Shown: positions 1 through 5,736 of the stretch, one piece after another | Layout of the letters: each line of letters starts with the position of its first letter | Position numbering within the stretch: the stretch's first letter is position 1 | Assembly (NCBI GenBank): GCA_937890045.1 | Contig: CALBXV010000232.1 | Coordinates: 1 to 7,222, forward strand | From: an uncultured archaeon | GTDB taxonomy: Archaea > Thermoproteota > Nitrososphaeria > Nitrososphaerales > CALBXV01 | Direction of reading: 5' to 3' | Length of the DNA stretch: 7,222 nt | The notes under the pieces: generated by a model | Seen by the model: the letters and a program-made list of their open reading frames with translations, nothing else | The model's database searches: none | What the model was told of the DNA's origin: nothing | Translations under genes and position numbers: made by a program

Positions 1-24
1 CGTCTATTCTATATTGGTACTTAA

Positions 25-1065
25 TTATTTTTTATCTAGAAATTTTTCTGCAGTCATGTTTAAGATTATTTCTGCAATATCGCTTGAATATTCTGCTGTT
101 CTTCTTATATGTTCTATTATTAAATTAATATTAGTCTGTTCTCTTACATCTCTGTTTTTTAATAGATTTGTTAAACCTCTTTCTTTTTTCTCTATTGATT
201 TTGCTTTTTCTACTATCTCGTTAGATGTTGTGTAATCTTCTTTAAATAATGCTTTGCTTGATTCTTCAAATACTTCTAATGAAAAAATACTTAATTCTTC
301 TAATTTGTTAACTACCTCTTTATCTATTTTGTTTTCTATTTGTAAAACAGTTTGAGCAATTTTTGTAGCATGATCTGCTACTCGTTCAACACTCTTAACT
401 ATTAATCTATATCCTAAACAATCTGTTATCTTATCTAAACCTATTTTCGTTAATATGTTAGGTGTTTTTACCGCTATTTTCAATAATCTTATTATGTAAA
501 GACTAAATCTATCTACTTCATTATCTGAATTGATTACTCCTGTAGCTGCATCTCTATCTAGTTTGTAAATTGATAAGATTGCGTCTTTATGCATTGAATG
601 CGCTATGATATACATTCTTCTTAATGCATTTTTTATAGTTAATTCTGGAAAACTTAGTAATACCTGAATAGTTATTTCTTCTGTTGAATCATTTATTATC
701 TCTGTTCCAACCAAATTATTTCTCACTATTTTCTTAACAGATTCTCTATCTTCTGCTGTTAATCTATTTAATTTATTACTTATTTTTATTAGATTATATC
801 CTGTAACATATAATGAAACTATTTTTCTTAATATTGTGTCATAGTCCTCTTTATCTATGTCTATTCTAATTTCTTTATTATTGCTGATTATTTTATTATT
901 AGGAGTTATTACTATCTCGTTATCTGAATTATAAACTAGTGTTATCTCTTCTCCTGCCTTAAGATTATTATGCTCTACCCATTGTTTAGGTAATGTAGTA
1001 GTAAAAGATGAATTACCTGAAAATTGAATTTTTCGCGTCTCATTTTTATTATTCTTTAAATTCAT
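25..1065 (-). CDS. AbrB-PhoU phosphate uptake regulator
   Basis: This 346-residue protein joins a SpoVT-AbrB-like DNA-binding domain (about residues 11-57, with the typical FTTTLPKQWVEHNNLKAGEE loop) to two PhoU-type helical bundles (about 75-340). The PhoU metal-binding signatures are visible: DNEVDR at 181-186 and ERVADH at 227-232, with a weaker third one, RRTAEYSSDIAE, at 321-332. Archaeal proteins of this build are annotated as phosphate uptake regulators, presumed to sense phosphate status or a transporter and to bind DNA; experimental support is thin. It has no signal peptide or membrane segment, so it is cytosolic. It faces the DUF47-PiT pair across 97 bases, which suggests it controls that pair and perhaps itself. 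The ATG at 1063-1065 is preceded by GTGA with a 4-base spacer, a partial ribosome binding site, and it opens directly into the AbrB domain. The family call is firm; the exact regulatory target is inferred. Confidence 0.9.
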   Translation of the reverse strand: MNLKNNKNETRKIQFSGNSSFTTTLPKQWVEHNNLKAGEEITLVYNSDNEIVITPNNKIISNNKEIRIDIDKEDYDTILRKIVSLYVTGYNLIKISNKLNRLTAEDRESVKKIVRNNLVGTEIINDSTEEITIQVLLSFPELTIKNALRRMYIIAHSMHKDAILSIYKLDRDAATGVINSDNEVDRFSLYIIRLLKIAVKTPNILTKIGLDKITDCLGYRLIVKSVERVADHATKIAQTVLQIENKIDKEVVNKLEELSIFSLEVFEESSKALFKEDYTTSNEIVEKAKSIEKKERGLTNLLKNRDVREQTNINLIIEHIRRTAEYSSDIAEIILNMTAEKFLDKK

Positions 1066-1090
1066 TATTTCACTATTCTCTATACTTCAA

Positions 1091-1103
1091 TATATATTTA
1101 TAT
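1091..1103 (-). promoter_or_regulatory. TATA-like box for the AbrB-PhoU gene
   Basis: On the minus strand this reads ATATAAATATATA. Its centre lies about 32 bases upstream of the ATG at 1065, which would place transcription start within a few bases of the start codon. The whole region is AT-rich, so the exact box cannot be fixed by eye. Confidence 0.45.
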
Positions 1104-1136
1104 GTTAAAAATATATTCTATATGCAAATTATATAT
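1099..1136. repeat. Tandem pair of 18-base direct repeats in the divergent promoter
   Basis: Copy one is 1099-1116 and copy two is 1119-1136. They match at 14 of 18 positions and share TATATG, two bases, AA, two bases, then ATATAT. The repeat period is 20 bases, about two helical turns, so a dimeric or paired regulator would meet both on the same face. The AbrB-PhoU protein encoded alongside is the obvious candidate, by inference. In such AT-rich DNA a chance origin remains possible. Confidence 0.35.
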
Positions 1137-1140
1137 ATAT
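1129..1140 (+). promoter_or_regulatory. TATA-like box for the DUF47-PiT pair
   Basis: The stretch TTATATATATAT is centred about 28 bases before the ATG at 1163, the spacing expected for an archaeal promoter producing a leaderless mRNA. No ribosome binding motif precedes that ATG, which agrees with leaderless translation of the first gene. The box overlaps the right copy of the direct repeat, so a protein bound there would block TBP. Confidence 0.5.
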
Positions 1141-1162
1141 TTCATATTTCAGATATATTAAC

Positions 1163-1786
1163 ATGGGAATAAAAGAATGGTTATTGCCACAAGATAAAAT
1201 CTTCTTTGAATTATTGGGAAAAGAATCAGAAAAAGTTTTAGAAGCAATTCAATTAGTTGCCTCTTTCATTAATAAACCTACTAATGCTCAAGAACTTGAA
1301 AATAATGTTAAAAAATTAGAGAATCAGTGTGATGACATAGTTCATCAAATCTATGAAAATCTTAATACAGCATTTATTACTCCAATTGATCATGAAGATA
1401 TAGGGAAATTAACTCATATTTATGATGATGTTTTAGACTTAACTTATGGCGTAGCAAAAAGACTTTATTTGTTTAATATTACACCATCCGAAATTGAGAA
1501 AAAATTCTCAAAAATTAATCTGAAATGTGCACATCTTCTTAAAGATGGTTTTACTTCTATGATAAAATTAAAACATGATGATCTCACCAATTATGTAGTT
1601 GAAATTAATAGTCTAGAAGAGGAAGCTGATGAACTACTTAATACATCTGTAGCAGATCTTTTTAAAACTAATGATCCTATTTCTATAATTAAACTTAAAG
1701 AAATTTATGAAGAGTTCGAATTAATTACCGATAAATGTGAAGATGTTGTAACTTTAATGCGGGACATTGTAATCAAACATGCGTAA
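1163..1786 (+). CDS. DUF47 family Pit accessory protein (PhoU-like)
   Basis: The 207-residue all-helical protein fits the DUF47/TIGR00153 family (COG1392), distant relatives of PhoU that nearly always travel with PiT permeases. Visible hallmarks are ENQCDDIVHQIYENL at 53-67, TPIDHEDIGKL at 73-83 followed by IYDDVLDL, the acidic LEEEADEL at 151-158, and a C-terminal helix with FELITDKCEDVVTLMRDI. The repeated E/D-rich motifs resemble the metal-binding sites of PhoU. It has no membrane segment. The PiT permease starts 22 bases after its stop and most likely shares its transcript, so the role proposed is to assist or limit phosphate transport at the inner face of the membrane. How it does so biochemically is not established. 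The length is normal for the family. The start is supported by the TATA-like box 28 bases upstream. Confidence 0.9.
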   Translation: MGIKEWLLPQDKIFFELLGKESEKVLEAIQLVASFINKPTNAQELENNVKKLENQCDDIVHQIYENLNTAFITPIDHEDIGKLTHIYDDVLDLTYGVAKRLYLFNITPSEIEKKFSKINLKCAHLLKDGFTSMIKLKHDDLTNYVVEINSLEEEADELLNTSVADLFKTNDPISIIKLKEIYEEFELITDKCEDVVTLMRDIVIKHA

Positions 1787-1798
1787 ATATGTCTTATA

Positions 1799-1803
1799 GT
1801 GAT
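1799..1803 (+). promoter_or_regulatory. Ribosome binding site of the PiT gene
   Basis: GTGAT lies four bases before the ATG at 1808 and pairs with the archaeal 16S 3' end (AUCACC). The full context GTGATATAAATG is almost the same as the one before the zinc permease gene at 5737. It supports the chosen start and translation from within a dicistronic mRNA. Confidence 0.6.
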
Positions 1804-1807
1804 ATAA

Positions 1808-2800
1808 ATGCTTGAGATTATAATTATTACAATAGCTATAGCGTTAATTTTTGATTTTTGGAATGGTGTTAATGATGCAGCTAATTCTATATCAACTGTA
1901 ATAGCAACAAGAGTTTTACCGCCAATGGTTGCAGTTGGATGGGCGGCTTGGTGGAATTTTGCAGCTGCTTTTGGATTTGGTGTAAGTGTAGCTAAAACTG
2001 TTGGAAAGGGAATAGTCTCAACTACTATAATTGATGAGCCAATGATACTTAGTGCGTTAATTGGTGCAATAATTCTTGTAGCTGGAGCTTCATATCTTGG
2101 GTTACCTGTTAGTGCTTCTCATTCATTAATTGGTGGATTAATAGGTGCTGCTATAGCTAAAGCCGGTTACAGTGTTTTGATTTACAGTGGTGTAATGAAA
2201 GTTCTGATATTTATTGTATTAGCTCCACTTATTGGAATGGTGGTTGGTTTTTCTGTCATGATTCTAGTAACTCGTATTTCTATGCGATACAAATTGAAAC
2301 GTAATTCAGTTATTTTTAGAAGATTACAACTTGTCTCTGCAGCTGCTTATAGTTTAGGACATGGTACAAATGATGCTCAAAAAACAATGGGAATTATAGC
2401 AATTTTACTTTTCACTGGAGGATATTTGGGTAACACTTTTTATGTTCCATTTTGGGTTATTATGGCCGCACATATTGCTATTGGTCTAGGAACTCTTGTA
2501 GGAGGAAGAAGAGTAATTAAAACTTTAGGTATGCGTGTTACAAAACTCAAACCTATTGGAGGTTTTAGTGCAGAAACTGCAGGTGCAGTTACTCTTATTG
2601 GAACAGCCCTAGGTGGAATACCTGCAAGTACAACTCATACAATTACTGGATCAATAATCGGTGTAGGCGCTACTAAACGGTTATCCTCTGTAAGATGGGG
2701 TGTAGCACGTCGTATAACTTGGGCCTGGGCTTTAACTATTCCGTTAAGTAGTACTATAGCTGGACTTTCATATCTTGCAATTAAACTGTTTTTCTTATGA
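1808..2800 (+). CDS. PiT family inorganic phosphate permease
   Basis: This 330-residue membrane protein carries the duplicated signatures of the PiT family (Pfam PHO4, TC 2.A.20). The first half has GVNDAAN at 20-26 and GLPVSASHSLIGG at 98-110. The second half has GHGTNDAQKTMG at 184-195 and GIPASTTHTITGS at 270-282. These paired motifs form the phosphate and cation site in the family. The protein is mostly hydrophobic, with about ten likely membrane segments and a short basic loop near 156-172 joining the two halves. It would import inorganic phosphate with H+ or Na+; the sequence does not let me choose the ion. The length is typical of compact archaeal members. It follows the DUF47 gene at 21 bases, the usual arrangement. 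No missing signature residue was seen. Confidence 0.95.
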   Translation: MLEIIIITIAIALIFDFWNGVNDAANSISTVIATRVLPPMVAVGWAAWWNFAAAFGFGVSVAKTVGKGIVSTTIIDEPMILSALIGAIILVAGASYLGLPVSASHSLIGGLIGAAIAKAGYSVLIYSGVMKVLIFIVLAPLIGMVVGFSVMILVTRISMRYKLKRNSVIFRRLQLVSAAAYSLGHGTNDAQKTMGIIAILLFTGGYLGNTFYVPFWVIMAAHIAIGLGTLVGGRRVIKTLGMRVTKLKPIGGFSAETAGAVTLIGTALGGIPASTTHTITGSIIGVGATKRLSSVRWGVARRITWAWALTIPLSSTIAGLSYLAIKLFFL

Positions 2801-2801
2801 T

Positions 2802-2819
2802 ATTTATTTTGTTTGAATT
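2802..2819 (+). terminator. Possible T-rich terminator after the PiT gene
   Basis: Just after the PiT stop codon comes a run of T clusters, TTTATTTT followed by GTTTGAATTT. Archaeal RNA polymerase stops at such U-rich stretches without needing a hairpin. The gene that follows has its own TATA-like region, so a transcript end here is plausible but not proven. Confidence 0.35.
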
Positions 2820-2834
2820 TCATAAATAACCATA

Positions 2835-2847
2835 AATAATTATTATT
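2835..2847 (+). promoter_or_regulatory. TATA-like region before the M19 gene
   Basis: The AT-only stretch AATAATTATTATT is centred about 30 bases upstream of the TTG at 2871. There is no G-rich ribosome binding motif in the 20 bases before that codon, so leaderless transcription from this region is the simplest reading. The box match is weak. Confidence 0.35.
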
Positions 2848-2864
2848 CCTTCTAATTTACTAGA

Positions 2865-2878
2865 TTATTCTTGAATAA
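2865..2878. repeat. Perfect inverted repeat over the M19 start codon
   Basis: TTATTC and GAATAA form a perfect 6-base inverted repeat around two bases, TT, which belong to the TTG start codon. If the mRNA is leaderless, this would be an operator lying on the transcription start. It could also be chance in AT-rich DNA. Confidence 0.25.
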
Positions 2879-3881
2879 AATTAATGATAATGCATTAAGT
2901 TTACATAAAAAATCAATTATTGTTGATATGTTAAATCCATCTAAAATTACTCGGGACTATCTTCTATCTATGAAAAAAAGTGGAATTACCGCATCTAATA
3001 TTACGCTTGCTGGAGCTAAACATGGTGATGTAGCTCATATACGTAATACTCCTTCTGATGTAATTGATGATTTAACTAGATTTAATAAATTTATCAACGA
3101 TAATAATGATATCGCTATTCCTATTAGGTGTAGTGCTGATATTGAAAAAGCTAAATCTGAGGGTAAAGTAGGTATCATTAACGGATTTCAGAACAGTTTA
3201 CCAATTCGTGAAGATCTTTCTCTTGTAAAAATCTATTATAATCTTGGTGTAAGAATAATTCAACTTACTTATAATGAAAAAAATCTAGTTGGAGGTGGTT
3301 GTGGTGACACGTCTAATTCTCCGTTATCTGAATTTGGAAAAATGGTTGTAAAAGAGATGAACGATCTAGGTATTCTTATAGATCTTTCACATGTTGGTGA
3401 TAATACTAGTTTAGATGCAATTAACTTTTCAAAGAAATCTGTAGCGTTTACACATGCTAATGCACGTGCTCTATGTAATAATCCCAGAAATAAACCAGAT
3501 TCATTAATTAAGCTAATAAGTTCTAAAGGTGGTATAATAGGGTTAGTTCCTATATCTATGTTTGTTACTAAAAATGATAGTGATGTAAAAATTGATTCTT
3601 TGCTTAATCATGCTAATTATATGAAAAAACTTGTTGGATCTAATCATATGGGTTTTGGTACAGACTTTATGGAAGGATGGACACCTGAAGAAGTAAATAG
3701 TTTACTTGAAGTTTTTCCTTGGGAAAAAAATAAAATAGTAAATTATGTAACCGAGTTAAATTCTGTAACTAAATTACCTAATCTTACTACTAGTCTGATG
3801 GAAAACGGATATGATAATAACGAAATTCAAAAAATTTTGGGCCTCAATTTCTTAGATTTATTTAAAAAAGTTTGTGATTAA
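2871..3881 (+). CDS. Peptidase M19 (membrane dipeptidase-like) protein with altered metal site
   Basis: The 336-residue protein has the fold signatures of family M19 (COG2355). LIDLSHVGDNTS (169-180) gives zinc ligand H174, FTHANARALCNNPRNKPD (193-210) gives H195 and the substrate-binding arginine region, GFGTDF (261-266) holds the active-site aspartate D265, and the C-terminal helix ends in the usual ILGLNFLDLF. Two classical motifs differ: the DGHND ligand motif is DMLNP (19-23), and the bridging glutamate motif EGGH is NGFQ (104-107). I recall a divergent M19 branch in bacteria with the same GFQN replacement, so this looks like a subfamily trait and not decay. Substrate is unknown; dipeptide or another amide hydrolysis is possible. 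There is no signal peptide, so it is cytosolic. The start is TTG; an in-frame stop lies 18 bases upstream, no in-frame ATG occurs before residue 20, and starting there would cut into the domain. Confidence 0.85.
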   Translation: MNKINDNALSLHKKSIIVDMLNPSKITRDYLLSMKKSGITASNITLAGAKHGDVAHIRNTPSDVIDDLTRFNKFINDNNDIAIPIRCSADIEKAKSEGKVGIINGFQNSLPIREDLSLVKIYYNLGVRIIQLTYNEKNLVGGGCGDTSNSPLSEFGKMVVKEMNDLGILIDLSHVGDNTSLDAINFSKKSVAFTHANARALCNNPRNKPDSLIKLISSKGGIIGLVPISMFVTKNDSDVKIDSLLNHANYMKKLVGSNHMGFGTDFMEGWTPEEVNSLLEVFPWEKNKIVNYVTELNSVTKLPNLTTSLMENGYDNNEIQKILGLNFLDLFKKVCD

Positions 3882-3883
3882 CT

Positions 3884-3897
3884 AAATTTAATATACT
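3884..3897 (+). promoter_or_regulatory. TATA-like box for the zinc uptake genes
   Basis: The stretch AAATTTAATATACT is centred about 32 bases before the ATG at 3923. No ribosome binding motif precedes the ATG, so a leaderless transcript is likely. An imperfect AT inverted repeat (TAAATTTAAT at 3883-3892 against ATTAATTTA at 3906-3914) flanks it and could be a metal-regulator site, though this is weak. Confidence 0.4.
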
Positions 3898-3922
3898 TCA
3901 TAATCATTAATTTATTTTTAAA

Positions 3923-4903
3923 ATGAAAACTAATTATAAAATTTTTATTATAATATCTTTATTATTAATTTTAATTCTTGGTATGGTTTATTATATTAGT
4001 AATACTGATGGTGAAAATTCAGATTCTAGTGCAACTGCTGAACTTAATATATTAGTATCATTTTATCCACTTTATGAATTTACATCAAATATAGCGAAAG
4101 ATAAAGCTAATGTATCAACAATTATCCCTTTTGGTGTTGCACCACATCATTTTGAAATTACTCCTTCAAAATTATTGCAAATGCAAAATGCAGATATAAT
4201 AATAAAAATAGGATTCGAATCATGGGATGATAATCAAATTAAAGAATTGAATAGTGATATTGTAATTATTAATATAATAGAAGTTCTTGAGAAACAAAAC
4301 CCAGAATTACTAATAAGAACATTCGATGATGAGCATAGCGATAAGAATGATGCTGGTCATGATCATAATATAGATGTTGATCCACATGTCTGGTTAGATC
4401 CAATTCTTGTTAAATCAATTAGTATAATCATACAGGACTCAATTATTAATATGGATGAAAAAAATACAGAATACTATGCGGAAAACACTAAATTATATTT
4501 AAATAAATTAGATGAACTAGATAATGAAATAAAATTTACACTAAAAGAATGTCAAAGTGATAAATTAATTACTTTTCATGAAGCTTTTGGATATTTCGCA
4601 AAACAATATGACCTTCAACATATTTCATTAAGTGCTTTTGCTCCTGATTCTGAAATATCAGGTAATAAAATAAAAGAAATAATTGAATTCATGAAAGATA
4701 ATAATGTTAAAATAATTTACTCTGAAGAATTAGTGGATAGTAGATTTGCTGAAACTATATCTAATGAAATTGATGGAAAAATACTTTTCTTAAGCCCTAT
4801 CGAAAGACTAAATGAAGAAGAAATTAATCAACAAGTAACATATTTTGATAAGATGATCCAAAATTTGAACAATATTGAAATTGGATTAGAATGTAAACTC
4901 TAA
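3923..4903 (+). CDS. znuA: Zinc ABC transporter substrate-binding protein (ZnuA-like)
   Basis: The 326-residue protein belongs to the cluster A-I metal-binding proteins (Pfam ZinT/ZnuA-type SBP_bac_9). Candidate metal ligands are H75 in GVAPHHFEITP, H155 in DPHVWLDP and H219 in ITFHEAFGYF, with a later acidic patch around YSEELVDSRFAE (266-277). A loop at 135-152 rich in Asp and His (DDEHSDKNDAGHDH) precedes the second ligand; such loops are typical of zinc rather than manganese binders. Residues 7-25 form one hydrophobic segment with no lipobox cysteine, so the protein is probably anchored to the outer face of the membrane by this helix. It is followed by a Ser/Asp/Asn-rich linker. The ATPase and permease genes follow directly. 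Zinc is the most likely ligand; manganese cannot be excluded from sequence alone. Confidence 0.9.
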   Translation: MKTNYKIFIIISLLLILILGMVYYISNTDGENSDSSATAELNILVSFYPLYEFTSNIAKDKANVSTIIPFGVAPHHFEITPSKLLQMQNADIIIKIGFESWDDNQIKELNSDIVIINIIEVLEKQNPELLIRTFDDEHSDKNDAGHDHNIDVDPHVWLDPILVKSISIIIQDSIINMDEKNTEYYAENTKLYLNKLDELDNEIKFTLKECQSDKLITFHEAFGYFAKQYDLQHISLSAFAPDSEISGNKIKEIIEFMKDNNVKIIYSEELVDSRFAETISNEIDGKILFLSPIERLNEEEINQQVTYFDKMIQNLNNIEIGLECKL

Positions 4904-4916
4904 AAACCTTTATTGA
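4904..4916 (+). promoter_or_regulatory. Possible internal promoter before the ATPase gene
   Basis: Right after the ZnuA stop comes AAACCTTTATTGA, which resembles an archaeal BRE followed by a TATA box and is centred about 30 bases before the TTG at 4940. The 36-base gap contains no ribosome binding motif, so a separate leaderless start for the ATPase and permease pair is plausible. Confidence 0.4.
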
Positions 4917-4925
4917 CTTCTAATA

Positions 4926-4942
4926 CAATTAAAAATTAATTG
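4926..4942. repeat. Perfect 7-base inverted repeat ending in the ATPase start codon
   Basis: CAATTAA (4926-4932) and TTAATTG (4936-4942) are perfect inverted copies separated by AAA. The right arm ends with the TTG start codon of the ATPase gene. The position just downstream of a TATA-like box is where a repressor such as a metal sensor would act. The function is inferred from position only. Confidence 0.4.
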
Positions 4943-5731
4943 AATATTCTTGAAATTAAAGATGTAACTGTAAAATATGATATAATAGCTGCTGTAGATA
5001 ATGTAAGTTTTAATGTTAAACAAGGTGACTTTCTAGGAATAGTGGGACCAAATGGAGCAGGAAAAACTACTTTGTTTCGATCAATTTTAGGATTAATGAA
5101 ATTTGAAGGAAAAATAAAATTATTTAATTATTATCCAAGTAACGAATATCGACTATTATTACCGTTAATTGGATATATTCCTCAAAAGATGTCAATAGAA
5201 AAGAATTTTCCAGCTACTGTAAGTGATATTATATCTATGGGTGTTATACCTGAAAAAAGAATTACTAAAGCTAATAATTTACTTAGAAATAAAAAATATA
5301 TTGTTAGAGAAAATAAATCAAAAAATCTTGAATTGCGAATTTCTGAAATGTTAGAACTTACAGGATTAGAGTCAATGGCTGATAAACTATTTAATGAATT
5401 ATCAGGTGGTGAACAACAAAGAGCGTTTGTAGCAAAAACATTAGTCAATTATCCAAATTTACTTATTCTAGATGAACCAGTAAATGGTCTTGATATGGAT
5501 GCACAAAATAAATTTTATGAAATATTGACTAAAATCAATAAGAAACATAATACTACAATAATTTTGGCTTCACATGATCTAGATGTTATATCTAAACTCA
5601 CTAACAAGGTGGCTTGTATGGATAGAACATTGTTCTTTCATGGAAATAAAGACGAATTCTTTTCAAATAGTGAATTACTTGCAACTTATAGCGAATCTGC
5701 AATGCAAATGCATTTAAAATATCATACGTGA
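4940..5731 (+). CDS. znuC: Zinc ABC transporter ATP-binding protein (ZnuC-like)
   Basis: All ABC ATPase motifs are intact in this 263-residue protein: Walker A GPNGAGKTT (36-44), Q-loop glutamine Q82 in YIPQK, signature LSGGEQQ (154-160), Walker B LLILDEP (174-180), D-loop NGLD (182-185) and switch histidine H212 in SHD. It would sit on the cytoplasmic face and power metal import through the permease encoded next. Between the Q-loop and the signature, residues 104-134 form a Lys/Asn-rich stretch that seems longer than in many homologs. The start is TTG, giving the usual beginning MNILEIKDVTVKY; no in-frame ATG exists near the N-terminus. The stop codon overlaps the ribosome binding site of the permease gene, showing tight coupling. 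Confidence 0.93.
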   Translation: MNILEIKDVTVKYDIIAAVDNVSFNVKQGDFLGIVGPNGAGKTTLFRSILGLMKFEGKIKLFNYYPSNEYRLLLPLIGYIPQKMSIEKNFPATVSDIISMGVIPEKRITKANNLLRNKKYIVRENKSKNLELRISEMLELTGLESMADKLFNELSGGEQQRAFVAKTLVNYPNLLILDEPVNGLDMDAQNKFYEILTKINKKHNTTIILASHDLDVISKLTNKVACMDRTLFFHGNKDEFFSNSELLATYSESAMQMHLKYHT

Positions 5732-5732
5732 T
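5728..5732 (+). promoter_or_regulatory. Ribosome binding site of the permease gene
   Basis: GTGAT lies four bases before the TTG at 5737 and overlaps the TGA stop of the ATPase gene. The context GTGATATAATTG differs by one base from that of the PiT gene (GTGATATAAATG), which strongly supports TTG at 5737 as the true start and suggests translational coupling. Confidence 0.6.
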
Positions 5733-5736
5733 ATAA

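Noticed and set aside
14..235. Plus-strand open frame of 73 codons opposite the AbrB-PhoU gene
   Set aside because: It lies wholly antisense to well-conserved PhoU coding sequence; its hydrophobic look comes from reading AT-rich codons backwards, and there is no promoter or ribosome site.
1111..1140. Short AT palindromes such as AATATATT and runs of AT dinucleotides
   Set aside because: These are expected in a TATA-rich promoter region and were not called as separate sites.
2635..2823. Minus-strand open frame of 62 codons over the PiT 3' end
   Set aside because: It is antisense to the second PiT signature and the last helices; no family resemblance is seen.
3911..3919. T-rich stretch TTTATTTTT after the M19 gene as a terminator
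   Set aside because: It lies between the TATA-like box and the ATG of the zinc-binding protein gene, so a terminator there would conflict with the promoter reading.
5182..5448. Minus-strand open frame of 88 codons within the ATPase gene
   Set aside because: It is a shadow of the ATPase reading frame, covering the signature motif on the other strand, with no start signals.
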